26,382 nt of DNA from Gnetum montanum (Eukaryota > Streptophyta > Gnetopsida > Gnetales > Gnetaceae), in contig MNCI01004834.1 in NCBI GenBank assembly GCA_015680685.1, forward strand, positions 133,684 to 160,065, read 5' to 3'. Shown piece after piece: positions 17,575-26,382 of this stretch. Within the stretch, counting starts at the first letter, position 1, and each line of letters opens with the position of its first letter. A program made the position numbers and the translations under genes. Under the pieces are notes generated by a model. The model was not told where the DNA came from. It did no database searches and saw only the letters and a list, made by a program, of their open reading frames with translations.

Positions 17575-17639
17575 ATAGTTTGAATTTATTATGGATGTAA
17601 TGAATTATGTTTATAATTTTTGATATTTTATTTTTATAG
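17565..17639 (+). other. Candidate intron before acidic C-terminal tail
   Basis: A 75-bp AT-rich interval with donor G/GTATTG and acceptor TTTTTATAG. Removing it joins the chromodomain frame in phase to an acidic tail at 17640-17748 (DDNEENKGTEAKEHNNE, then one TAG, then LDMEEALEDELDA and TAA). This is inferred from sequence only. Confidence 0.45.
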
Positions 17640-17748
17640 ATGATAATGAGGAAAATAAGGGAACTGAAGCTAAGGAGCATAATAATGAAGTAGCCATTGA
17701 GTAGTTGGATATGGAGGAAGCACTCGAGGATGAGCTAGATGCTTAAGG
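17640..17748 (+). pseudogene. Acidic C-terminal tail of element B pol
   Basis: 35 codons rich in Glu and Asp, in phase with the chromodomain only across the candidate intron. One in-frame TAG (17701-17703, a likely former Gln codon) and a terminal TAA directly before the polypurine tract. Function unknown. Acidic tails after chromodomains could be regulatory, but that is guesswork. Confidence 0.45.
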
Positions 17749-17757
17749 GAGGTAGAT
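17746..17757 (+). other. Polypurine tract of element B
   Basis: AAGGGAGGTAGA directly before TGTAATGTC. Purine-rich, in the right place between the pol end and the 3' LTR. Confidence 0.6.
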
Positions 17758-18266
17758 TGTAATGTCATGTACCTTTTTAAGGATGGAAACAATTGTAAAT
17801 AATGTAATTAACCTTCTAATGAAGGGGAACCTTGTTATGAGGAGTTATGACTATTCATGTATCCTTTGGAAAAGTGTTTGACCTATGCCATTTAAGGCCA
17901 GGGTTAGAGGTTGTGCTAGGCATGGCGTTGCAGAGCTTAAAGAGGTAAGTAATTGGAGTTGGGTGAATCAGGACAAAAAGAGATTGAACACACCTTTGGT
18001 AAGACAACTTAACCATGGTGGCAATGTCAAATTGCCTCAAGGCTTAAGGTGCATAGGAAGACAACCCAAAAGGGCGTTACAGTTCTCTCTTTCATTAATA
18101 TAATTTTTCCATTTTTGTTGCTTAATTCTTCAGTACCAATTATTTATTTTCCAATTAATTCATTATTTAAGTATTTATAATATTTCTAGTATATTATCCA
18201 CGAAAACATTGAATGTAATAAATTAAGTATTCATATTTTTATGACATCTGGGAATAGGATGTCACA
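17758..18266 (+). repeat. Element B 3' LTR (probable)
   Basis: Starts TGTAATGTCATG after the polypurine tract and ends GGATGTCACA, so the ends are TGTxAxxTC and GATGTCACA, an imperfect inverted repeat. The right end coincides exactly with the point where element C's RNase H frame resumes. An alternative end is GGGCGTTACA at 18081 (324 bp), because TGTAATGTC could be a worn TGTAACGCC. The sequence is not seen upstream of B's gag. A 72-codon plus-strand ORF inside (17885-18103) has no domain and is taken as chance. Confidence 0.55.
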
Positions 18267-21054
18267 AATAGTATCTCCAAACTTTTAAATCATGAATAAT
18301 ATATGATAATTCTAAATCATAAGTTGAGAAATTTATCTTTTTACCCATAATTTACAAGATTCAAAACATATCACTTTATCCTCTTGAGATAGTACTACTC
18401 TGATTCTTACTCCACAAACATCTATGAATACTTTGAATAGTAGGTCTACATAAAAATCCTTAGAATAGAAGTCATTGTTAAGAGCATTTTAGTGTTAGGA
18501 ACACTTCCATGAAATTTTCATTAAACTTTAATATACATTTTTCTTATGAAATATCTATTAATGGTGCTACTAAGTTAAAAAAATCTTGTATAAAATGATG
18601 ATAAAATTCAATCAAACTTGAGAAACTATGAATTACTAAAGCATCTTTGGATTTTGATCATTTCCTAATTGTACTTATCTTGGATGGGTCTACTTGTATA
18701 CTTTATTTTGATACCATATGATCAAGGTATTCTTCTTCTTCTTTAAAGAATTCACATTTACTCACCTTAACTTTTCATTAGTTTTTTTAAAATGGTCCTC
18801 ATATTTTTCTTTGGTCTTAGAGTACACTAATATATCATCTATAAATACTATAACAAATTTTTCTAAGTATACTCTATAAATATTATTCATAAGGGCTATA
18901 AATAGAGCAGTATATCTGTTAATTCAAATGGCATCACCACAAACTCTTTGAGTTCATATCTTATTTTGAAGGTAGTTTTCTCATTATCTTTTCTTTAATT
19001 CTTATATGATGGTAGCCTAATTTTAATTCAGTCTATGTGAAGTAACATGATCCTATAAGTTGATTAAATAAATCTTCAATTCTCGGTAAAGGATAGGTAT
19101 TTTCATTTGTTACATTGTTTAATGCCCTCTAGCCAATGTATGACATTGGAATGCCATTCTTTTTCTTAATGAATAAGATTAGTGCACTCCAAGGAAAGAT
19201 CATAGAACATATCTTACCTTCATCTAGAAATTGATCTAATTTCACCTTTAACTCTATATCTTCAAAGATGGAAAACCTATAAGTAGCTTTTGATCTAGGC
19301 TTAGTCCCTAGAAAGATATCAATGACATGTTTTATGATTCGTTTAATGATAATTTCTTAGTTTCATAAAAAATTAAAATTTCAAATTCCTTAAGTTATTT
19401 TGAAAGTTCAATATCAATAGATTTTTATGGTTGGATAACATTTACTACAAGCATATTTTTACCTTTTTTTTATTAATCTCTTAGCTTTTTTAATATTCAT
19501 GGTATGGATCTTCTTTCCTATTACTATCCCCTAAGAATCCTAACTTTGTAAGTAGTGGGTACTTTTAAGACATGGATCCAAAAGTGGGTGGTAACATTAA
19601 TTTTTTTAAGAAATAACATTTTCAAAATAGCATCTACATCTTCTAATTCAAATTTATAAAATTCATTAGAAAAGAGTCTAAGTTAAAAATTAATCACTAT
19701 ACCTAGAATGTTTAATCATGGTTATCCTATCTACAAGCTCAATCTTAACCACTTTCTTTAAAGGTAAGATTAGGCTTAATTTTTTTGCTAAACTTGATAG
19801 TATAAAATTATTAATTGCATCACTATTTATCAAAAATTTAACTTTTCTTCCCTTAATAGGTCCTTCAAAAATAAGTTAAAAAAATTAAAATTTTCACAAA
19901 CTTGATTTTCAATATGTTAAAATTTTCTTCACTATATTTGAAGTAGATAATTAGTATTTCCCCTTGACCATAGTCATATTAGACTTTTATGTCCTATTTT
20001 AGTTTCTTTGGATCTTGTTCATTACTTTGGACAATATCATGTTAAATGGTCTTCATTGAAAGTGAAACAACCTATTTGAGTTTGCTTATTTTATATTTCT
20101 TCAACCATTGTTTGCCTTATGGATGCATTCTCACATGATTTGATTCTTCATAATCTTTAGCAATTCTATAAGCTTCATCCATCATTTGTGAATTATGGAC
20201 ATGAGCTTGAGGGTGTAGTTGGGTAAGCAATCCTCAATAATATTGGAGGCAAGCTTACTCTAATCCTAATGATTTCTGTATCTTGATAGGTCATAAAACT
20301 CCTTCTAATAATCCTCTACCAAATGTTAACCCAATATCAAGGATTTAAACTACAACTTACACTCTATCAAAAAGGAATCTAACATAAATATTTGTTCAAA
20401 ATCTCAATAGAAATCTTGCTAGTTAATAATAAGTTCTTAGGTGCTTAGTCCATTTCACCATGTTATAGTGAGTCCTCTTAAATGTACAAAAACAACTTCT
20501 AGGTGTTTGTGACTCGATAGATTCAACATGTCAAATTAATTCTTCAAGTGTTGAGATAGTCTTTTTCTTTTGCGCTCATTACCAGAGCTTTATCATAATG
20601 ATCTAACTTCATCTTCTTAGAGTGAACTTGATTCAGCAATTTCCTATACAACATTGATTAGTGCCAATAATTAGCCTCTTCTAGTTTGATCTTAGCCTTT
20701 AATATGGATTTTCATCCTCTTAGTGATTTTTTGGAGGTAATTGATCTTCAAATTATTCTTAAGATTAATATTGATTTTGGTTATAGGATTGGGACAAAGG
20801 GTCAATTAATTGTCTAATGAATTCACAAATGAATTTATTCTTCCTTGGACTTCTAAACCATTTTTCTTTAGAATTATAAGATAGATTTTTAATCTCCTTA
20901 GACGTGTCTTACATGTACTTCCTAATATTCTACTTCTTATTACAAAATTCTTGTTGGGTGCCTCTGATCTCATTAATTTGCTACTTCATTGCATCCATTT
21001 AATCATTCACATGAGCCTCTATGATTTTCTAATACACTCTTTGAGCTCTGAGCA
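18267..21054 (-). pseudogene. Element C gag-pol (second chromovirus, heavily decayed)
   Basis: The minus strand carries gag to RNase H of the same family as B. Gag begins around 21000 with QINEIRG; its zinc knuckle at about 20075-20025 reads GCFTFNEDHLT-stop-YCPK, with the second Cys turned to Phe. The protease motif at 19801-19833 reads LINSDAINNFI, with catalytic Asp to Asn and Gly to Asp. RT motifs include 'FPWSALILFIKKKNG' (about 19180), YPLPRIEDLFNQL (about 19080), and the catalytic box FIDD at 18834-18845. RNase H is readable to NFSTYDLEL and KVWRYYL, then stops dead at 18267, beside B's LTR end. The second half of RNase H, the integrase and the chromodomain are not in the window. It is the most decayed element here, with many frameshifts and stops and no ORF over 60 codons. 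Confidence 0.8.
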
Positions 21055-21056
21055 TG
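21043..21056 (-). other. Possible primer-binding site of C
   Basis: CATGCTCAGAGCTC on the minus strand, shortly upstream of C's gag. It is compatible with a worn tRNA-iMet primer site (TGGTATCAGAGC) and aligns with the candidate in B at 3808-3823. Confidence 0.35.
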
Positions 21057-22747
21057 ATTAAACAAAAAATAAAAGGTAATATAACTTCCATGGAAGAGGT
21101 GTTTTATTAAGATTATAGGTAGTTAGGTAGTTGGGTTGAGAAATTTGAAACCAAGTAAAATACATTTTTACTTGTATAATTGGCCAAATCTATTGTTCTA
21201 GTTAGGTCTAAAAGATCAAAACTAACTAGGAATAAATGTTTAGTTGTTAAAACCAATTCTCAGTTTGATTTATATAAGGATTTTATGTTTTTAGGGTCCT
21301 TGGAACATGTCAAAATGAGGTACTAAAAACTACCTTTTGGAACATCCTACATCTAATCTAACTTCATCATCATGTTTGAAAGGTTAAAATCTATCAAAAA
21401 AAAAAAATTAATACAAAAAGGGTTATGGAATCAAAAGTTATGGTCATTTAAACTTTTAAATTGTTGGAAATTTTTTAAAGAATTCTCAAGATCTAATCAA
21501 AAGGTCATTCATCCTAGTACTACTATAGAATCAACGTGCTTAATGATATATTTTTTTTATCAAAATTGCTACATTTTGCTCAATTAACCAAGTTAATAAA
21601 AACTGAGCACATCATCTTATTTGAATTTTAAATTTGAAATTTAAAATCAAAAAATACTTTTCCCACCTCCTAGCCTAGTGCAGACCATTAGTATCTATAG
21701 GCACTAAGCTTAGTATTGACCACCAATGTTCATGGTGTTTGTAGGTGCTATTGGTCAATACCAACCACCAATGTCCATGATGTCTATAGATGCCACTAGT
21801 TGATACCAACAAAACATTTATCAATGGAGGTAAGCGAGGGTTGAGTGAAGAAACAAATTGTGCAAGGTGATGAGAATGACAAGGGTGTAATGAAGGCCAA
21901 CTAGGGTAAATTAGGTGAGTGAGGGCATGGTAAGGAATGGTGAAGGGCATCTAGTGAACAAAATAGCATGGGTGGACCTATGAAGAGTGCAAGAGAGTTA
22001 TGAAAACATGATAATGGCAAGAAAGTAAGGATTTTTCTATGTCTACCAAACCTTGTAGTGTTGTTTTACAAATTTTGAGCTGTGTTGGTTCAAGCAACCT
22101 AGTTGTGTACTAGGCATGACTAGCGCAGTGTAATGCATGATCTTGCCATGTAGTTGCATGATCATGTTGCACTACTATACAGCTAGGCATCATGCACCCA
22201 TGTGGTCTCACCATTCTCATGCAATGAGTTTGGTTTTCTTTTTAAATTAAATTTTAAAATGTTTTTGAAGATAATCATAATAGTTAGTCTTAAATGATGC
22301 ATCTAGAATGGTTAACATGATGGTTAGTTGGACAATAATTAAGAGTTTCTAATTAATAACTTGAAGATGAAGGGTTTAACTACTAGGTCATCCTAATTAC
22401 TTTTTAAAATTTAAATTTTTAATGTTTTAAAATTTTAACTATGATATCTCATAAACAATGCATTGAATTGAAACAAAATTAGTATCATTGGAATTGTCTC
22501 AATGAGCACTACATATTTAAATCCACTTATTTTAGTTATCTTACCATCATAATTTCCTAAAACTTAAAAATACCAAATAAATTAAAGTTTAACAATTGAT
22601 TAAACGCATATTAATTAATTTTCTTTTTAACTCTTAACTAATAGAGCTTTTCCAACAATTATAAGTAACTATTAAAATAACAATTCAATTATTACTTAAC
22701 AATCCATAACAAACCCTAAAATTTCCTATAAATTATGATGAGTGACA
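21055..22747 (-). mobile_element. Upstream (5' LTR or leader) of element C
   Basis: Aligns with B's upstream region at 2388-3802 in the same order relative to gag. On the minus strand it runs from TGTCACTCATCATAATTTAT (22747 down) to a CA at about 21055. A TATATAA-like box lies near 21275. It has 'ccataacttttga' near 21440 and 'gattttaacctttcaaaca' near 21390. ORFs at 21372-21587 (plus) and 21675-21950 (minus) lie inside and have no domain. The ends are by inspection only. Confidence 0.45.
21711..21800 (+). repeat. Imperfect tandem repeat, about 2 copies of 41-48 bp
   Basis: Units starting near 21711 and 21752 share ACCACCAATGTYCATGRTGT and TAGRTGC. A worn half-unit precedes them and another follows (TTGATACCAAC). 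It lies at the same place in C's upstream region as the 22-bp minisatellite does in B's. Confidence 0.6.
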
Positions 22748-23110
22748 ATATTTAGTCCATGCTTGAGCTACAAAGAGCAACATGAAAGCTAAAGAGAAAG
22801 GCAAGAAGCAACAATAATAGAGCTAATACAACAAGAAACAAGTTATCTTAAGGAGAATGGCAACACCTAAGTGAGCTATCCCATCTCCTACAGTTCTGAC
22901 TAGTAGCGAATATGTTACACTTAATATTAATGTTAATTTACATAAAAATCATGTCTTGGAAGCTATATAAATCTAGTTCATTCTTTACTTGAGGTTGATG
23001 ATTATGAATACATAAAGACTTCGTACATGTCAAATCTACTAGTTTATCCTTCTTATAAATCCTATATTTTTTAGAAACCTATACTTAACTAGTATAGTCT
23101 TTATGACAAT
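22748..23110. other. Unassigned AT-rich stretch
   Basis: No coding frame or repeat recognised. Contains several stop-rich frames and a TATATAA-like string near 22963. It separates element C's upstream region from the ORF remnants that follow. Confidence 0.4.
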
Positions 23111-23428
23111 ATGTCTAGCAATGCCTCAAAGTTGGTCTTTAGTAACATTGAAATAACTCACAAGGTTATTAGAGATAGTTTTGGTTTTCATCCTAGTGAT
23201 GATCCTTCAATGCCTAGTCAAAAGTCTCCTGAAGGTCAAGGATTTTGTTTCAAAGATATCTATGATTATTTAAATAACACTACTATTTCTCAAGTAAATT
23301 TTGAGAAGAAGGAATTTAATAATAAGGTTGAATTCCAACTTCTTTTTATTTCTAGAAAGAAATATTTTATGGAAACCAAACAATTACCTAGTTTTTTCAT
23401 ATTCTATTTTTTTGTTAGACAATGCTAA
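23111..23428 (+). CDS. Hypothetical ORF remnant, 105 aa
   Basis: An ATG-to-TAA frame of 105 codons. The first 75 residues (MSSNASKLVFSNIEITHK... up to NNKVEFQLL) have a balanced, protein-like composition, with an acidic/Ser/Pro stretch HPSDDPSMPSQKSPEGQG. The last 30 residues are Phe-rich and look like translated non-coding DNA. No domain is recognised. In this AT-rich setting a 105-codon frame is longer than chance usually gives, so it may be a gene or transposon fragment. Confidence 0.3.
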   Translation: MSSNASKLVFSNIEITHKVIRDSFGFHPSDDPSMPSQKSPEGQGFCFKDIYDYLNNTTISQVNFEKKEFNNKVEFQLLFISRKKYFMETKQLPSFFIFYFFVRQC

Positions 23429-23511
23429 GAATGGTAAGATGTATAATTGGTCTTACAACTCCATGCTATCATGACCTCTAAGTTCCTGACCTTTGATATC
23501 ACAAGTCAAAC

Positions 23512-23769
23512 ATGCAAAGGGTACTACAAATGATTACAACTCCTCTTAAGAAATCATCCCTTTATACCCAAAGCATAATTACATCATTTACATGTCATAT
23601 TATAGCTCTACTCCCTAAATTAGGAATTGGATGTTGCAGTTCCAAATATCCTAATTATTTTCTTATGTATTTTGTATCTGAAGAATTATGTAAATTTATG
23701 AAAAATAGGGAGTGTAAGCCCAAGAGTCATGTTTTATTAAAAATAAAACTAAAATTATTTGATGGGTAG
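23512..23769 (+). CDS. Hypothetical ORF remnant, 85 aa
   Basis: A frame of 85 codons in a different frame from the preceding one, 83 bp downstream of it. Its C-terminal half (CSSKYPNYFLMYFVSEELCK and a Lys-rich end) looks more protein-like than the rest. Unrecognised. The two may be pieces of one broken gene. Confidence 0.25.
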   Translation: MQRVLQMITTPLKKSSLYTQSIITSFTCHIIALLPKLGIGCCSSKYPNYFLMYFVSEELCKFMKNRECKPKSHVLLKIKLKLFDG

Positions 23770-23871
23770 ATGTACCTTAAAATTCTGAATAGTTAAGAAA
23801 GATTCATTTTATTAAAATTTTGGCATGAGCAAGATTGGACCTATGTGATATATATTCATCCTTATTAAATT

Positions 23872-23881
23872 CTATAAATAG
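23872..23881 (+). promoter_or_regulatory. TATA box of a possible LTR or promoter
   Basis: CTATAAATAG followed within about 40 bases by TTTGTAACTTATAAAAATAATG, an AATAAA signal near 23950, and a pyrimidine-rich run (CTTTCTCTTTCCTCTCTTTC) near 24030. This order is like the U3-R-U5 of a small plant LTR (Ty1/copia style), but no matching second copy is seen. Confidence 0.3.
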
Positions 23882-24059
23882 ATGGCCCTTTCCTCTCTTT
23901 GTAACTTATAAAAATAATGAAAAATTTAATTATTATTATTTGATAATTTAATAAAGACTTGATGATGAAATAATCTTGATGATGTTTGATTGTTTGATAC
24001 ATAGAAGTCTCAATTATTTATTTCTTTCTCTTTCCTCTCTTTCTCTCTTTGAGGCATAA

Positions 24060-25711
24060 TTTTCTTAATATATCAAAAATTTAAATAAACATATAAAATT
24101 TTATAAGGGTCAGATAATACCTTTTCAAATTATTGGAGAACATTTGAATTCATTTGAAGTTGATTTAAATTCAATTTCAACAAGATATCAAGTTTCAGAT
24201 TTTTTTTTTGTACAAATCATAAGCTTTAACCAAGATAAAGTATTTTTAAAAGTCAATTGGTAAAAGTTACAGTTGGCTAGCAATGTCAAAAACATTACTC
24301 ATTGAAAGTTATTATTGTCTCGTGCTATGAAATTTTAAATATTAAGAATCATAGTTGACTTACAGGATTGTTCAAAAAATCCAAAAATTCACTGCAACCT
24401 CACCACTAATTGCAATCAAGGTCATCTCATCACTAGTTGTAGTTAGTTACTATTACTTTACTACTAATTGTGAATAACTAAACCCCATACATCACTAACT
24501 TGTTATTAGTAGTAATCAACTAGTGGTCAATACAAAATTTAAGAAAAGTATTTTGAATCAAAGAATTGAATACTTTTTTAAGATTTGAAGATTTTTCTAC
24601 TTTAACAATATGTGGTGAATGATCTTAAGATATGATGGATAAATTTGTTATGAAATGATGGAATACATGTGTATGCATTATAATATTCATGAACATGTGT
24701 ATGTTTAGATGATAATATTAATTACAACAAAGAGAGATATGAATTATTTTATTAGTATACATTATTGGATGTGTAAGTTATTAATCTTAATTATTTAATA
24801 ATTGTTAGTTTAGTATATAGAATGGATCTTAGAGTTATTTCATACTGATGATCTTATCTATCTTATCTCACATAGCTTCATTGAAATTTGGGAGGTATAA
24901 TTTTTTCAATTTGAAGAGCTCTAATTCTTATTGCATTTTAAGCAATACCTAAACATATAAAGGAAGAAAATAGAAGATCTTAACTAAGAAATAGCTAAAT
25001 TAAAAAGGCATCAATAGTATTGTAGATTTTATATGCTTCTCTTTAATTTCTAGCAACTTATTATATTCATTTAAAGTTATAGAACTTTGTCATGTTTAAT
25101 GGATATTTCATAGGATATTGTTAACCCTTGTTATCACTTACACATGATGGATATTTGAATATACTAGATTATCACACCCTACTAAATATACTAAAACATA
25201 AGAATAAATTAAAGGAACCCATTAATAAGACATGAAAAATCATATACCAAGCTTAAACACCATATATCTTAGCTTAATGCATCTAAGTACACCATATCAA
25301 AACACATCAACATAATATAAGATATCTAGGATATATTAAAACAAGGTTAGACTAGTACGTAATGAACTACAAACTCATTATTATAAGCTAAGACAAATAC
25401 AAACATCATCCTATCTAGGTCTTCAACTTAGCACTCATATCCAAAATGGTTTCTAGCTCCAACACCAATAGCATTTGTACTTGCATTATCTATGAATATA
25501 TTCAAGAAAGAGTAAACACCACTTCTAGAAAAGGAAATGAAATTCCTTAAATCTCCTAGAACTACTACAAGATGGGTACTATCTAATAACCAAGGAAAAG
25601 ATTAATACCACTTATGTAAAGGCTAATCCTAGTTACTAATACTTCATGTGACATGATAGATAATAACAAAGATAATCTCGCAATATCCCTATAGCAATCC
25701 TTAACACTTAG
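24060..25711. other. AT-rich region without recognised features
   Basis: About 1.65 kb with no ORF of note, no recognised domain and no clear repeat apart from short phrases around 24400-24540 ('ccactaattg', 'tcactagttg', 'tactaattgtg', 'caactagtgg'), which look like worn copies of one short motif. Confidence 0.5.
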
Positions 25712-26382
25712 TGATGAGTGGCGAGGTACCCCTACACTCAACCATACGAATAAGAGCATTACACGTGCGATCCAGTCAAACTCTGTAGACTAAGTGCCTA
25801 CATGCCTCATGGAACACTTAAGGTTAATCGTTCGTTGTCTTCCCAGACTTACTTGTATTTGTCATGGTTGTATGGTTAAGTATGAGGCATATGATTTTTA
25901 TATCTTTTATGTTTTTATCTCCTATGCTAATGAGGTGAAGGGTGAAGAGACTAATTAACTAACTTTAACTAACTAACTAAGCCTTAATTAACCTAGCATC
26001 AGTATCCATTCCCACTTACTGTTCACACCCTGAACCAATGCAACCTTTGGAATTACCAAACACTATTCGTTGCTGGGATTACCAAGCGTAATGCACGTGC
26101 TTGAAGCAGTCATACTGAATGCACTTAACTAGGAGAGAAGGGTCGAGAGATATTTAATGAACTAATAAAGCATTTGAACATTAACAATAAATAAAGTCCT
26201 ATCTAGCTTAGTCCATGCACTACAAGGTTTATCCAAGAAGTTTGTCTTTATTTCCATACACAAACTTGTGTTCAAGTACAATATTTGCTCAAATAAAGAT
26301 TCATTTACTTTGGAGCTCCTACTGTGGGCACATGGAAATTATTCTATCTCTGGAGAGGTAAAACTACCAGAGTTTCTCTACG
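25712..26382 (-). mobile_element. Third A-type LTR, runs off window
   Basis: Begins TGATGAGTGGCGAGG like the two element A LTRs and follows them to the window end, where U3 would start. At 671 bp it already holds both blocks missing from the element A LTRs, so it shows the undeleted structure; about 135 bp more would bring it to 800. It has no N. The base run before it is CTTAG (25707-25711), the predicted target duplication. Whether it is a solo LTR or the 3' LTR of another minus-strand element cannot be told here. Confidence 0.9.

Noticed and set aside
22125-22200. Palindromic CATGATCATG and repeated TGCATGATC phrases
   Set aside because: Short, low-complexity combination of common words inside C's upstream region, with no regular spacing or second copy.
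25440-25520. Short minus-strand frame with FIDNASTNAIGVGAR, reminiscent of an RNase H start
   Set aside because: Only about 25 codons, with no flanking motifs of RT or RNase H. Too little to call.
1-26382. CRISPR arrays, operons, ribosome-binding sites or other bacterial features
   Set aside because: No regularly spaced direct repeats with unique spacers, no compact gene arrays, and the retroelement content shows nuclear plant DNA.

Overview
This window is AT-rich plant nuclear DNA made almost entirely of decayed, nested LTR retrotransposons. The evidence for a plant is: Ty3/gypsy elements of plant type (a chromovirus with a C-terminal chromodomain, and an Athila-like element primed by tRNA-Asp), short T-rich GT-AG introns in a broken gene, and stop codons that mostly look like C-to-T (or G-to-A) changes, as expected of long-methylated repeats. 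I cannot place it to species. No intact gene, tRNA, rRNA or CRISPR array was found.

Layout. Positions 111-1013 hold a diverged LTR of the Athila-like group (minus orientation). Positions 1069-2325 (minus) hold a broken three-exon gene of unknown function whose frame and splice phases are still consistent. Element B, a plus-strand chromovirus, has upstream non-coding sequence at about 2388-3802, gag-protease-RT-RNase H at 3843-6753, and the rest of RNase H, integrase and chromodomain at 16026-17748, followed by an LTR-like sequence at 17758-18266. Element A, an Athila-like element on the minus strand (6754-16025), sits inside B's RNase H. It has two LTRs beginning TGATGAG and ending CTCATCA, a tRNA-Asp-type primer site, gag, protease, RT, RNase H and integrase, and is flanked by an exact 5-bp target duplication (GATGG). 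Element C, a second and more decayed copy of the B-type chromovirus, lies on the minus strand at 18267-21054, with upstream sequence to about 22747 that matches B's. Beyond it are unrecognised ORF remnants (23111-23769), a promoter/LTR-like stretch near 23872, featureless AT-rich DNA, and from 25712 another A-type LTR that runs off the window.

History. A inserted into B, which is certain from the target duplication. B (or its 3' LTR) probably inserted into C, because C's RNase H stops exactly where B's LTR-like end lies. Within each element the genes were the usual gag-pol set: capsid, protease, reverse transcriptase with RNase H, and integrase. None looks able to make a full protein now.

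Most worth a second look: arrays of short palindromes just upstream of the TATA box in the A-type LTRs (different palindromes in two LTR subfamilies at the same place); the 364-codon broken gene with 14 internal stops but no frameshift; an acidic tail after the B chromodomain that is reachable only by splicing a 75-bp intron; and three single N bases, each sitting where about 200 bp of expected sequence is missing.
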